Assembly (NCBI GenBank): GCA_019218445.1
Contig: JAHUUM010000005.1
Location: forward strand, 62,001-126,000
Length of the DNA: 64,000 nucleotides
From: Weeksellaceae bacterium TAE3-ERU29
GTDB taxonomy: Bacteria; Bacteroidota; Bacteroidia; Flavobacteriales; Weeksellaceae
Direction of reading: 5' to 3'
Shown here one piece after another: positions 43,828-53,687 of this stretch. Below the pieces are notes generated by a model. That model saw only the letters and a program-made list of their open reading frames with translations, did not search any database and was not told the origin of the DNA. The translations under genes and the position numbers were made by a program. Within the stretch, counting starts at the first letter, position 1. Each line of letters begins with the position of its first letter.

Positions 43828-45045
43828 CTATAACTTTTCTAAGTTAATCCAAACATCCGGATCACTTATACTTGTTAACTTCATTTTTGTTGGATTCTCT
43901 TTATCATCCAATTCCACTTTAAACTCTCCTATTAATAAATTAAGTGTAGAGTTTAACCCTATAAAATCCCAATATTGTGTAGGACTATCTTTTAATATTA
44001 TTATATTATCCGGATTAGTAGTGGCTTTAAAAGTAAGATTATAACCTATAGGGAAAGGATTTCCACCTAATTTTATATATATACTATACTGCCCATTACC
44101 TAATGTAAATATAGGATATAGATCAAACCTACCAGGGAATTTTTGCTTATGCTTTTCTGCATCTGCATTCCAAGTATCTCTTACTTTTTCTGAAGCATTA
44201 TCAGGACTAATAACTACTGATCCCCATAAAGTGGGTCCAACAAAGTTAATTGGAGGATATAATAATTTTATCTCCATATCTCCTTTTTCAGAAATCATAT
44301 TTTTCTGTTCTTTATTTAAAACAAACTCTTGGAGTTTCTTGCCTTTTATTTCTAAAGGCTCATACAAACGTATCCCTTTATCTGTATAAATATATGCTAT
44401 ACTTTTTTTATCATTATCTTCTTTACCGTAAATAAAAGTAATCTTACTACTTGACTTATCTACATCAATCGAAGTATTATCAAAAGTACCAACAAAAGAA
44501 GCATATTCTAACATTTCCTTAATTTCTTCAACTTTCTGAGTATATTCTTCAGGAGTTTGTTTCATTTTAATTAACCTCATATAATTTCCGGTTCTACGCC
44601 CTTTAAGATTAATTGTATCTCCTTCTTGACCTAAGATTAAAAACTCAAAGTCTCCCTGAGCTCCTCCCGGAGAACTAGCGGAAGGATTTGCATATAAATG
44701 AAGTAACTTATTGTAAGTATTAAAGCTAATAACATTCCCACCTCTATTTATTACTGAGTAATAAGAAGTTTCAGTATCTGTAGATCCTTCCATTTTTGCT
44801 ATTACTTTACCATCCTTGAATTTCAAGTAATAATTTATTCCTCCATAACTCTGATCAGGATGAGGAAAGTATTGAAATAACCAGTTTTGATCTTGGTCTT
44901 CTAAAGTTTTTTGATATGCCTCTCTACTTTTTTCTAATCTTGTAGATGCCGGCTCATCAAATAAATCGTCTTCTATATTTGAACAACTAAATGTTATAGT
45001 TGCCAATATAGATAGTATTATAAATTTATGTATTCTTGTTTTCAT
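43828..45045 (-). CDS. DUF4302 lipoprotein
   Basis: 405 residues with lipobox FSC (Cys21). The region LEKSREAYQKTLEDQ... NWLFQYFPHPDQSYGG (about 37-70) and GDFEFLILGQEGDTINLKGRRTGN (around 131-154) match what I remember of DUF4302, a family found almost only beside SusC/SusD-like genes. It probably sits on the outer membrane and helps capture the substrate. It is the last gene of the operon, seven bases after the metallohydrolase gene. Confidence 0.8.
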   Translation of the reverse strand: MKTRIHKFIILSILATITFSCSNIEDDLFDEPASTRLEKSREAYQKTLEDQDQNWLFQYFPHPDQSYGGINYYLKFKDGKVIAKMEGSTDTETSYYSVINRGGNVISFNTYNKLLHLYANPSASSPGGAQGDFEFLILGQEGDTINLKGRRTGNYMRLIKMKQTPEEYTQKVEEIKEMLEYASFVGTFDNTSIDVDKSSSKITFIYGKEDNDKKSIAYIYTDKGIRLYEPLEIKGKKLQEFVLNKEQKNMISEKGDMEIKLLYPPINFVGPTLWGSVVISPDNASEKVRDTWNADAEKHKQKFPGRFDLYPIFTLGNGQYSIYIKLGGNPFPIGYNLTFKATTNPDNIIILKDSPTQYWDFIGLNSTLNLLIGEFKVELDDKENPTKMKLTSISDPDVWINLEKL

Positions 45046-45052
45046 TATTTTA

Positions 45053-45949
45053 TTATTTTAATGAATTTATATCTAATTGATCTATTTTAGATGCTCTTTT
45101 TTGAATTTCATCTCTCAAATCATTCAAATTTATTTCCCAAGTCTTTTGCATATAGTCAATAACTATTGCAATTTTTTGTTCTAATATTCTTTTCCCCGGT
45201 TTATCTCCATTTTCTCCTGCAGCTGCATTTAATGTTTTCTGCCATCTTTCAGGAGAGTAAGTAAGATAGTGAGCTATTAATTCTACAAAATCTTCATTAG
45301 CATCTTTTGTTGAATAGTCTGAAATAAAACCTGCTTCTAAAGATGAACGTTCTTTCCACTCAGTATTCCAAGAATCTCCTACATAATCTTTTGCTGAGAT
45401 TCTTTTAAAATCAGGAGAATATTCTACTGTTTGATGCAGAATATGTGAAAATTCATGATATATAGTTCTAAAATGTCTATCATATAATTCTTCTACTTTT
45501 TTTACGTCTAAAGCATTCACATTATATAATGAAAATTGTACACCATTTTCTGCTAATCCTAATTTTACAGTTCCATTTGGGTTATAAGCTCCTGATCCTA
45601 TTAACAGAATATATTTAGGACCATACTTCTCTAAGAAACCTTCTGGAGTATGTTTTTTATAAGGGTCTAAAAATAAATACTTTATGATGTTTGCCATCTG
45701 TACAGATTTTTCATAAGACGTAGGCACTACATAATCAATTTGATCAGTTTTTGTATCATCATACTTATAAAGAAGTCTAATATTATAAGGATTTGTAAAA
45801 TTTTCTTTAATCCATTTATCTAATTCCGTTTGTTGATCCGGAGTTCCTTGTATAACACTTTCATCTTTTAATTCCTCTTCTCTATTACAAGAAGAAAAAA
45901 CTATCAAAAATGATGAAAGTAAAAATGTTATTTTAAATATTGTTTTCAT
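45053..45949 (-). CDS. Substrate import-associated zinc metallohydrolase lipoprotein
   Basis: 298 residues with lipobox SSC (Cys21). The zinc motif YHEFSHILHQ (HExxH) is near residue 161, and a Glu-containing segment NEDFVELIAHYL (about 219-230) could supply the third ligand. This matches the TIGR04549-type family that is named for its link with SusC/SusD transporters. It likely clips a peptide at the surface before uptake. It lies between the susD-like gene (18 bp) and DUF4302. Confidence 0.87.
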   Translation of the reverse strand: MKTIFKITFLLSSFLIVFSSCNREEELKDESVIQGTPDQQTELDKWIKENFTNPYNIRLLYKYDDTKTDQIDYVVPTSYEKSVQMANIIKYLFLDPYKKHTPEGFLEKYGPKYILLIGSGAYNPNGTVKLGLAENGVQFSLYNVNALDVKKVEELYDRHFRTIYHEFSHILHQTVEYSPDFKRISAKDYVGDSWNTEWKERSSLEAGFISDYSTKDANEDFVELIAHYLTYSPERWQKTLNAAAGENGDKPGKRILEQKIAIVIDYMQKTWEINLNDLRDEIQKRASKIDQLDINSLK

Positions 45950-45967
45950 GTTTTTTATTTTTTGTTA

Positions 45968-47533
45968 TTATCTTGGGTTAGGTTCAAACCCTGCCTTTAT
46001 CACATTTTGAGGTATTTGAATAGCTCTTCTCGGATCATCTACTTTTAAGAAATCCTTATGTTCTACAATTACAGATCCATTTGTTCCTAATAAACGTCTA
46101 GAAATTTCTATTCCGTAACGTTTAATGTCAAACCAACGTAATCCTTCGTGTAATGTTAACACTCTTCTACACTGCAACACTGCATGTATTAAGTTCTCTT
46201 GTGTACCTTTCTCTACTGTAAATTTAGGATGTAACATTTTTTTCTGTGTTGGTTGATCATAAGTATAATATGGCATATTATTATAGAAGTTATTGATACT
46301 TTCTACTGTTACATTTTCTGAAACTTTACAGAAGTTTTTTGCCCAAAGATTTAAATCTGATGCCGCTTCATTATACTTTTTCTGCATTACTCTTGCTTCA
46401 GCTCTTACTAATAATGTTTCGTCTGTTGTAAACATAACTTCTCCTGTATGTGCGAAACCTATTCCTGCTACCGGATCTGTATATTCAAAAAACTCCGGTA
46501 TATTAAAGAAAGTAGTATTATTATATGGAGCTACCGCAGTAAATATACCTAAATGATAATTAGTTCCACCTGCTCCATAAAATGTATTTACTTTTATAGT
46601 CTCAGTCTCTGCCGGTAAAGCATGATGATGAAATCTAATATTTCTTCTACCATTCCAATAAAATCTTCTTGATCTTAGGGAATTCATGTCATTTACCATC
46701 AAATTAGCTATTCTTTTACTACTTACATATTCTCTTGGAACCTCATCATATTGCTCATAATTTCCTGAGCCTAAATCTGCCCAATCTTTAAGAACTGCAG
46801 AAGGGTTATCTCCTAATACAACTGTTGCATATTGCTCTGCTTTATCCCATTTTCCATAGTATAAGTAAAACCTTGCGGCAAACGCATTAGCTGCCTTTTT
46901 ATTAAAATGAAATTTAGGTTGTTGATATAGTTTATCATTTATTAAAGGAAGCCCTGCTAATAAATCTCTTTCTATCTTTTCATAAACGGCTGCCACACTT
47001 TCTCTTTTATAAGTAGGTTCTAATGTTTTCTCAGAATCTTCCATATAAGTAATACCTAAATCTGTTTTACTTGTAGCATCATTATAATGTTTTGCAAAAA
47101 CATTTACTAATACAAAATGTGCATAAGCTCTAGCTACTAATGCCTCTCCTTTCTCCGCTGATAAATCTTCTTTACCTTCAAGTTCAGTTATAGCACTTAA
47201 TGCAGCATTTGCATTAGCAATCGCTTCATACATTCCTCCCCACAAATACTCAGGAGTATCTTGATCTGTACCATTAACATCTTGCCAATAGAACATATTG
47301 TAATCATCATTATCCCAATCTACATTATCTCCTAAATCATCAATATTATCAGAAGACAGCTCCGTTAATAGTGCAAATGAGCTTCTGCTATAAGCAGATA
47401 CTAAAATTTTTCCTATTTTTTCTTTAGAATCTAATTGAGTTCTTCTATCAGGATTCTGATCTAAGAAATCATTACAAGAAGTAACTAATACTGCTAATAG
47501 AAAAAATGTTATTTTTATATATTTATTTTTCAT
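45968..47533 (-). CDS. SusD/RagB-family nutrient-binding lipoprotein
   Basis: 521 residues with lipobox TSC (Cys20) followed by NDFLDQNPDRRTQLDS, the typical SusD beginning. TPR-like helices fill the first half (EALVARAYAHFVLVNVFAKHY, about 130-150) and the C-terminal part contains GLRWFDIKRYG (about 468-478), the conserved SusD end. It forms the lid over the SusC channel. It follows the susC-like gene by 17 bp. Confidence 0.94.
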   Translation of the reverse strand: MKNKYIKITFFLLAVLVTSCNDFLDQNPDRRTQLDSKEKIGKILVSAYSRSSFALLTELSSDNIDDLGDNVDWDNDDYNMFYWQDVNGTDQDTPEYLWGGMYEAIANANAALSAITELEGKEDLSAEKGEALVARAYAHFVLVNVFAKHYNDATSKTDLGITYMEDSEKTLEPTYKRESVAAVYEKIERDLLAGLPLINDKLYQQPKFHFNKKAANAFAARFYLYYGKWDKAEQYATVVLGDNPSAVLKDWADLGSGNYEQYDEVPREYVSSKRIANLMVNDMNSLRSRRFYWNGRRNIRFHHHALPAETETIKVNTFYGAGGTNYHLGIFTAVAPYNNTTFFNIPEFFEYTDPVAGIGFAHTGEVMFTTDETLLVRAEARVMQKKYNEAASDLNLWAKNFCKVSENVTVESINNFYNNMPYYTYDQPTQKKMLHPKFTVEKGTQENLIHAVLQCRRVLTLHEGLRWFDIKRYGIEISRRLLGTNGSVIVEHKDFLKVDDPRRAIQIPQNVIKAGFEPNPR

Positions 47534-47550
47534 ATTTTTTATTTATTTTA

Positions 47551-50500
47551 TTATAGTCCTACTCTTAAAGTAAAAGTAAATTGTTTAGCCATAGGTACGG
47601 CTACACCTCCTGAATTAAAGAACTCAGGGTCCTGACCGTTCAATTTTTTATCTGCATATAATAAGAATAAGTTTGTTGCTTGTACTCTTAATGATAAATG
47701 TTTCAACTTAAATCTTTCTAATATAGGCTTTTGAAAATCATACCCTAAGGAAACTTCTTTTAATCTAATAAAATCTCCTTTTGCTACTCTTTCTGTTGAA
47801 TAGTCATAAGCGTTATATCCTCTTCCTAATCTTGGGGTGTTATTATTCTGACGAAGAATAGATATTATAGGAATATTTGTAACTTTCTCATCTCCTGCTT
47901 TTACCCATCTATTCTTAAATTCTCTTGGCATAGCATCTAACTCAGAATAACTACTTCTAAAGAACGGATCCAATCTCACTACATTTCCGAATGAATAAGT
48001 TAAGAATACATTCAGTTTAAATCCTTTGTATCCAAAAATGTTACCTATACTTCCTATATCTGTAGGGTCTATAGATCCTGAATATTTTAACAAGTCTAAC
48101 TTCTCAATTTCTTGGAAATTATGATCTGCTATTGTTACCACTCCTTCTGTATTTAAAAACTGAGGTAATCCTTCATCATTTAATCCTATAAACGGAATAG
48201 AAAAAAGTCCTCTTACCGGATAACCCACTTTTGTAAATCCTGAACCGGATACTAATTGAATCAACCTTTTATTATTTTGTAACTTAGTTACCTCGTTTTT
48301 GATATGAGAGTAAATAAAACTTGTTGTCCAAGAGAAATCTTGTGTTTTTATATTTAATGTAGATAATGATAAATCCACTCCACTTGATTTCATTTCAGCT
48401 ACGTTTCCTAATTTTCTTACTACACCACCAATTCCTTGTGTATCAACAGGCCCAATCAAATCGAAGTTATTTCTTCTATACCAATCTACATTTAAGTTTA
48501 TACGATCATTTAAAAATCCTAATTCTGCTCCTAAGTTTAACTCTGTTTTCTTCTCATAAGTCAACTCCGAGTTTTCTAAACCTGCAATATATAAAGCACC
48601 TTCTTGTACATCTGCATCGTGTCTCCAAGGGGTTGCACTTCTAATTACAATCGCAGAGTTTGATGCAGGACCTCTATCTGCTGTTAAACTGTAAGATACT
48701 TTTAATCGTAAGTTAGATAATGTAGGTCTTAAAGGTTCAAAAAATTCTTCATCTTTAACACTCCATAATCCTGCTACATTCCATGTTGGCAACCAACGAG
48801 CTACTCTTGATTTTCCTAACTGGTTAGACCCTTCATAACGAAGTGTTCCGTTTAATGTATATCTATTATCATAAGAGTATGTAGCATTTGCAAAGAAAGC
48901 TAAATTTCTATTGAATGTGTTTTCTATACCATAGTATTGCCCTCCTTCTTCTTTTAATTTTTTAAATATTTTATAATCAAAGAATGGTACTTCACCTCTT
49001 GAGTATTGCAATCCATAACCTCTATTCCATGTATAGTGTCTATCTACTGCTGTAGCTTCCGAACCAAAAAAAGTATTAATTGTATGGATATTGTTTATTT
49101 TAGTATTATACTGTAATGTTCCACGGAAATTATAAGATAAAAATTCATTTAATCCCATTCTATAAATACCTCCTTCCGGAAGAACTATCTCTTTTGGTTG
49201 AAATCTTTTATCAGGGTCATTATATAAATAAGGGTTTCTATCTCTTATAATAGTAGGTTCATCTATTCTATAAGCCATTGCTTGGTTAGAAAACTCTGTG
49301 ATATGATGTTCTGTTTTCGCACTATTGTAGTTAACGGCTCCTAAGAATCCTGCTGTTAATCCTTTAAATATATCCCATGTTAATTCCCCTTGGAATTTAA
49401 GGTTTGCTACATTAACATCCATATAGTTATTATCTAACTCGTGTAAAATATTAAACGGAGCATAGTTTCTTGTATAAAATTCATCTGCATCTAAAACACG
49501 TGATGTATTTAATGCATAAGAATATGGGTTTATATCAAAATCTCTTTTAACTGCACCATTTACAACATCTACATCTCTAGATAACGTTCCGGGAGCTTTT
49601 TGTTTTCTATAAGCTCCTGTACTAATAATATTTAATTTTAAATCATCAAGAATTTTATAAGAAGCATTAAAGTTTGCTGTATATCTATTAACACTACTTG
49701 CTTTAGTCCATCCCGGATCATTCATTAAACTTAATGATGCATAATAAGTTGATTTATTACTACCGGAAGATATACTTACTGAGTGATTTTGCATTAAATT
49801 ATTATTGAATAATCTCTTAAACCAATCTGTATTTCTTCTTTCCGCAGCACGTAAATAAGCTATTTTTGCTTCTTCTGTATTATCAAAAGCAAATGTCTTT
49901 GTATCTAAGTCATATTGATTTAATCCTTGAAACATTTTACCATAAACTCCTACACTTGAACCTCCTGCTAAAGTAGCATAGTTTAACCAACCAGCTCTAT
50001 CTAACTCTTGATAAACATCCATTTGTTCTTGAGAGTTCATTATATTAAAGTTCGCATAATTAGGAATTAACCTATTAGTGTACTCTGCTGTATAGTTAAA
50101 TGAACTAACTCCTGCTCTACCTTTTTTAGTTGTAATTACAATTACACCTGCCATAGCTCTTGCACCATAAATAGAAGTTGCAGAACCATCTTTTAAAATA
50201 TCAAAACTTTCTATATCATCTGAGTTTAATCCGGCAACAGCTGAACTAATTAATGTATTAGGGTCCCCAGATGCTAAATCATCTGCACTTACGTCTACCG
50301 GATCTTCTAAAACAACCCCATCTACTACCCAAAGTGGTTTTGAACTACCTAATATTGAAGTAGCTCCACGTATTCTAATTTTAGGAGCAGAACCAAATGT
50401 TCCGGAAACATTCTGTACAGAAACTCCGGCAGAACGCCCTTCTAAACTTCTACTGACATCAGGTACTCCACCTAATTTGATATCATCAGCATTTAATTTA

Positions 50501-50865
50501 TCTGCGGCTCCTGTAAATAATCGTTTATCTGTTTTAGTAATCCCTGTAGTCACAATTTCTTCTAATTGAACTCCAGACTTTAAAACTATGTTAATTACAG
50601 ATGTCTTTGAGCTAACTTGTTTTTTTTCATTATTAAACCCAATATACTCCACCACTAACTTATCTCCCGGATTTGCTTTAATTTCATACAAACCATTCTC
50701 GTCTGTATAAACTCCTTTATCAGACCCTTCTATATAAACATAAGCGTCTAATAACGGAAAGCCTTTCTCATCCGTAACTTTCCCTGTAATCTCTTTCTGT
50801 TGTGCTTGCAGTAAACTTACTGAACACAAGAAGAAAGAAAAAATCCATAAAATTTTACTCCTCAT
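47551..50865 (-). CDS. SusC/RagA-family TonB-linked outer-membrane transporter
   Basis: 1104 residues: signal peptide (about 1-21), a CarboxypepD_reg-like beta-sandwich (about 23-98, KEITGKVTDEKGFPLLDA), a TonB-box region and plug with KIRIRGATSILGSSKPLWVVDGV (about 162-184) and SFDILKDGSATSIYGARAMAGVIVITTKKG (around 220-250), then a 22-strand barrel ending FTFTLRVGL. It imports a large ligand using TonB energy together with the SusD-like lid. It is the first gene of a four-gene operon; the accessory metallohydrolase and the lack of glycosidases point to peptides or a chelate rather than a glycan. Confidence 0.95.
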   Translation of the reverse strand: MRSKILWIFSFFLCSVSLLQAQQKEITGKVTDEKGFPLLDAYVYIEGSDKGVYTDENGLYEIKANPGDKLVVEYIGFNNEKKQVSSKTSVINIVLKSGVQLEEIVTTGITKTDKRLFTGAADKLNADDIKLGGVPDVSRSLEGRSAGVSVQNVSGTFGSAPKIRIRGATSILGSSKPLWVVDGVVLEDPVDVSADDLASGDPNTLISSAVAGLNSDDIESFDILKDGSATSIYGARAMAGVIVITTKKGRAGVSSFNYTAEYTNRLIPNYANFNIMNSQEQMDVYQELDRAGWLNYATLAGGSSVGVYGKMFQGLNQYDLDTKTFAFDNTEEAKIAYLRAAERRNTDWFKRLFNNNLMQNHSVSISSGSNKSTYYASLSLMNDPGWTKASSVNRYTANFNASYKILDDLKLNIISTGAYRKQKAPGTLSRDVDVVNGAVKRDFDINPYSYALNTSRVLDADEFYTRNYAPFNILHELDNNYMDVNVANLKFQGELTWDIFKGLTAGFLGAVNYNSAKTEHHITEFSNQAMAYRIDEPTIIRDRNPYLYNDPDKRFQPKEIVLPEGGIYRMGLNEFLSYNFRGTLQYNTKINNIHTINTFFGSEATAVDRHYTWNRGYGLQYSRGEVPFFDYKIFKKLKEEGGQYYGIENTFNRNLAFFANATYSYDNRYTLNGTLRYEGSNQLGKSRVARWLPTWNVAGLWSVKDEEFFEPLRPTLSNLRLKVSYSLTADRGPASNSAIVIRSATPWRHDADVQEGALYIAGLENSELTYEKKTELNLGAELGFLNDRINLNVDWYRRNNFDLIGPVDTQGIGGVVRKLGNVAEMKSSGVDLSLSTLNIKTQDFSWTTSFIYSHIKNEVTKLQNNKRLIQLVSGSGFTKVGYPVRGLFSIPFIGLNDEGLPQFLNTEGVVTIADHNFQEIEKLDLLKYSGSIDPTDIGSIGNIFGYKGFKLNVFLTYSFGNVVRLDPFFRSSYSELDAMPREFKNRWVKAGDEKVTNIPIISILRQNNNTPRLGRGYNAYDYSTERVAKGDFIRLKEVSLGYDFQKPILERFKLKHLSLRVQATNLFLLYADKKLNGQDPEFFNSGGVAVPMAKQFTFTLRVGL

Positions 50866-50890
50866 ATAATTTTTATTTAAAATTAGTTTA

Positions 50891-50898
50891 CAAAACTA
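50891..50898 (-). promoter_or_regulatory. -7 box of the SusCD operon
   Basis: The minus strand reads TAGTTTTG, a TAnnTTTG match 25 bp before the susC-like ATG. No -33 TTG is seen at the usual spacing. Confidence 0.45.
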
Positions 50899-51008
50899 AC
50901 AAAGTACTTCCATAAAAAAAAATATTAATGTTAATAATTTAATGAAAAATAACATTTTTATTAAATTTATTTCAATTATAAATTATAATAACCTTAACTA
51001 TCCCCCTA

Positions 51009-51027
51009 TATCAATATGATATTGATA
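51009..51027. promoter_or_regulatory. 19-bp perfect palindrome upstream of the SusCD operon
   Basis: TATCAATATGATATTGATA is a perfect inverted repeat (9 bp arms, 1-bp centre), about 110 bp upstream of the susC -7 box and 80 bp from the end of the preceding gene. Its length and symmetry fit a regulator site. Confidence 0.45.
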
Positions 51028-51107
51028 ATAACAAAACAATAAATGACTAAAATAATTAACATTAGAAAAATACATCCACTAAAAATAGTTTGATTTAACA
51101 GACTAAT

Positions 51108-51935
51108 TTAATTATTAAATATACTATTTTTAAAGTTATTCTCTTTAAGTATAAGATCTCTTTGCTTTAGTCTTTGTTTATAGGGTTCTACCTCTTCCTC
51201 CAACAAAGCAGAAAGAGATAAATAGTTTTTTGTCTGATAATATGTTTTAAATTTTTGAGTATCTTGTCCTTGCACAAAAATTAAAAATTGCTCTATTTCT
51301 GTTTCCGGAAGGTTTAAATAAGTTACAAAAAAGTCTTTCCCGAGAAAATCTCTTACATTATTAATAGTAGCCATATATTTTTCATACTCTCTTAAATTCT
51401 CCATATTTCTATAATAACCACTTAATATTTTATAAACAGCTTCTACATTTAAGGTTAGTAATGAAGGTAAAAGGCTGGCTCTCTTTTCTTCAGGTTTTAT
51501 ATCTAAAACTTTTATGTCTATCCCTAAACTGGCATATAATTTTTCTTTTGTATCATCTTTTGGAACAGTTCTTACATCTTTTTTAATAAATCCTGTAAGC
51601 TTAGGCTTCACTACAAGTTCTTCTAATTTAATTTTCTCCATATTCATATGAATTACCAAATCAGGATTATTAAGTGCCCAAGAATTTACGACGAAATTTC
51701 TTTCTTGTAAGAAACTTCCGCTAAATATTATAGTATCATTTTCCTGTGCCTGAATATTAAAATGTCCTACTATATCCGTAGTTGTATATATATTTTGAGT
51801 TTTATTTAAAACATGAATATTCTCCGGATTAACATCCTCAAAATCTATAACTACAGTTCCTTTTATACTTTGCTGAGCAGAAGTAATTCCAAATAATAAA
51901 ATTGGAAAGAGCTTTAAAAAGTATTTATTTAGCAT
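51108..51935 (-). CDS. Secreted CarboxypepD_reg-like domain protein
   Basis: 275 residues with a signal peptide ending TSAQ (about 20), then a small beta-sandwich (QSIKGTVVIDFEDVNPENIHVLNKTQ, about 22-47) like the regulatory domain on SusC N-termini. The rest (about 110-275) is helical, with no transmembrane segment or barrel. Proteins of this kind occur widely in Bacteroidota and are uncharacterised. It lies upstream of the SusCD operon on the same strand, 242 bp away, with its own likely promoter. Confidence 0.75.
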   Translation of the reverse strand: MLNKYFLKLFPILLFGITSAQQSIKGTVVIDFEDVNPENIHVLNKTQNIYTTTDIVGHFNIQAQENDTIIFSGSFLQERNFVVNSWALNNPDLVIHMNMEKIKLEELVVKPKLTGFIKKDVRTVPKDDTKEKLYASLGIDIKVLDIKPEEKRASLLPSLLTLNVEAVYKILSGYYRNMENLREYEKYMATINNVRDFLGKDFFVTYLNLPETEIEQFLIFVQGQDTQKFKTYYQTKNYLSLSALLEEEVEPYKQRLKQRDLILKENNFKNSIFNN

Positions 51936-52044
51936 ATACTATAATATTGTTGTAAATAAACGAAAAAAATACTAACCTTAAATAGTTTTAACATTTTTTA
52001 TCCTTTTAAAGTAGTTATCTCAGTATTATTAAAAAATAAAAAAA

Positions 52045-52060
52045 GAGCTAAAATAGCTCC
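52045..52060 (-). terminator. Terminator of the TlpA-like gene
   Basis: GAGCTA / TAGCTC hairpin with a long A run on the plus strand (T run on the minus strand after the stem). Confidence 0.7.
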
Positions 52061-52086
52061 TTTTCTCTCAATGTTTATTTATAATT

Positions 52087-53403
52087 TTAATTACTTAAAT
52101 CTACAAACTCAGAAACTCTACTTCCTGTTTTTATCACTTTATTATTTTTATCCACTAATATAAAAGTAGGCGTCCCATTTATTCCGAACTCTTTTATTAC
52201 CGGACTATCCCATTTCAATAAATCACTGTAATTATACCATCCTGCATCTTTTACCCATTCTTCGTAATCATTTTTATTTAAATCTACAGCAAATGCAACA
52301 ATCTCTCCACCTGACTTTTTAAAACCTTTATAAAACTCTTTTACAAAAGGCATTTCTCTTTTGCAGTGTCCACACCATGAACCCCAGAATAATATCAACT
52401 TTTTATCGGCTTTAATATCATATAGACTCTTTTTACCTTTTACCGCTTTATCGAAAACAATATTAGGAACTTTTTTTCCTACTTGTATATTCTTATCTCC
52501 TTGTAATAATTGCTTCAACTCCGGAGTGATTTCACAAGTTAAAGATTCAGCTCTACTTTTATATTCTTTAGCTACATCCTTAAAGTTACTTCCTTGCAAC
52601 ATATTTATAACAGTAAGTAGTATAGACTGAGCTCTAGCGGTCTCCTCTCCTACTTTATCCAAAAGCTGATCTACGGAACTTTTTAAATTTTCTTTTGCTC
52701 CTTCTAATGTCTGAGCTCCTTTTACAGAGTTAGACAAATATTGTGTAACAAACGGTTGTAAAAATCCAAAAGACTCCATTTCTATACCATCATTTGCCAA
52801 ATGATTTAAAATCTCTTTTTTTACTTCCTCAGGTTTTGTACTATTTGCATAAGTATCCAAAAGTTGCTGAGTATTTAAATAATAATTTAAATTACTGTTT
52901 TTTATCTCAACAGGCTTAAGATTATTTATTCTTTGTTTTTCCTTTACTATTGCCTCATAAAAAGGTTGTCCTGAATTATAAAAGCTCTCTAAAGCAGATA
53001 ACATATTATCTCTTATATCTAAATAAGCCTTGTACTCATTATATTTTGCTAATGCCTGGTTTACTTCTCCCTTTTTAAAATCTATCTTTTTAATAGGATC
53101 ATTTACATTTAAAGTGAAATCTATATCAGAGTTATCACTTATTAACTGATAAGCGTTATTTCCCAATTCTATATGCATTAAACCATTATAAGCAAAAGGG
53201 ACTTTATACATGAACTTTCCATTTTTATCTGTTTCTACTTTAGTTAAAAACTTTATTATGCCGTTATCATAAACTCTTAAGATAACCGGTTTTTGCTCAT
53301 AGTTTTTTAATTCACCTGCAACATTAAACTGTGCTTGTCCCATAAAAGAGACTAACAAAACAGCTGCTAAAAATATTCTTCTCATTCTTTTTAATTTTTG
53401 CAT
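52087..53403 (-). CDS. TlpA-family thiol-disulfide oxidoreductase with DUF4369-like N-terminus
   Basis: 438 residues. Signal peptide ends MGQAQ (about 24); an N-terminal beta domain (about 25-110) resembles DUF4369, followed by a helical middle. The thioredoxin domain (about 300-430) has the redox site WGSWCGHCKREMPF (CxxC) and cis-Pro in GTPTFILVD. It reduces or oxidises envelope disulfides and may be tethered to a partner. The second Met (MRRIFLAAV) is an equally plausible start. It is often found near SusC/SusD sets in Bacteroidota. Confidence 0.88.
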   Translation of the reverse strand: MQKLKRMRRIFLAAVLLVSFMGQAQFNVAGELKNYEQKPVILRVYDNGIIKFLTKVETDKNGKFMYKVPFAYNGLMHIELGNNAYQLISDNSDIDFTLNVNDPIKKIDFKKGEVNQALAKYNEYKAYLDIRDNMLSALESFYNSGQPFYEAIVKEKQRINNLKPVEIKNSNLNYYLNTQQLLDTYANSTKPEEVKKEILNHLANDGIEMESFGFLQPFVTQYLSNSVKGAQTLEGAKENLKSSVDQLLDKVGEETARAQSILLTVINMLQGSNFKDVAKEYKSRAESLTCEITPELKQLLQGDKNIQVGKKVPNIVFDKAVKGKKSLYDIKADKKLILFWGSWCGHCKREMPFVKEFYKGFKKSGGEIVAFAVDLNKNDYEEWVKDAGWYNYSDLLKWDSPVIKEFGINGTPTFILVDKNNKVIKTGSRVSEFVDLSN

Positions 53404-53417
53404 GAAAGATATTACAA

Positions 53418-53448
53418 AAAAAGCACCATCTAACAGATGATGCTTTTT
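53418..53448 (-). terminator. Terminator after the PID-CTERM-like gene
   Basis: AAAAAGCACCATCT and AGATGATGCTTTTT pair with one wobble and a 3-base loop, with T/A runs on both sides. Confidence 0.88.
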
Positions 53449-53468
53449 AATTTTATGTTAAAAGCTGA

Positions 53469-53675
53469 TTATGCTTTTTTTAAACTTAACTTTTTATATG
53501 CTATTACACCTACAGTTAATAACACTGCTGCTATAATTAATATAATCTCGTTAGTATCTATTGGTGTTCTATTAGGGTGACCTCCAGGTCCAGGCGCTCC
53601 AGGACCTGATTGAGCTAAACCTAAAAACACATTACTTAACAATAATATCGATAATAATCTTAGTTTATTTTTCAT
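53469..53675 (-). CDS. Small PID-CTERM-like protein with sorting tail
   Basis: 68 residues in three parts: signal peptide (about 1-21, ends LAQ), a Gly/Pro-rich stretch GPGAPGPGGHPNR, then the motif TPID directly before a hydrophobic helix (about 42-60) and a basic end KKLSLKKA. This tripartite tail (motif, helix, basic cluster) is the logic of PEP-CTERM-like sorting signals, and the PID motif matches the PID-CTERM type I recall from Flavobacteriia. With so little mature protein its role is unknown. It follows the T9SS cargo gene by 12 bp and shares its transcript. Confidence 0.7.
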   Translation of the reverse strand: MKNKLRLLSILLLSNVFLGLAQSGPGAPGPGGHPNRTPIDTNEIILIIAAVLLTVGVIAYKKLSLKKA

Positions 53676-53687
53676 AATTTATAATTT

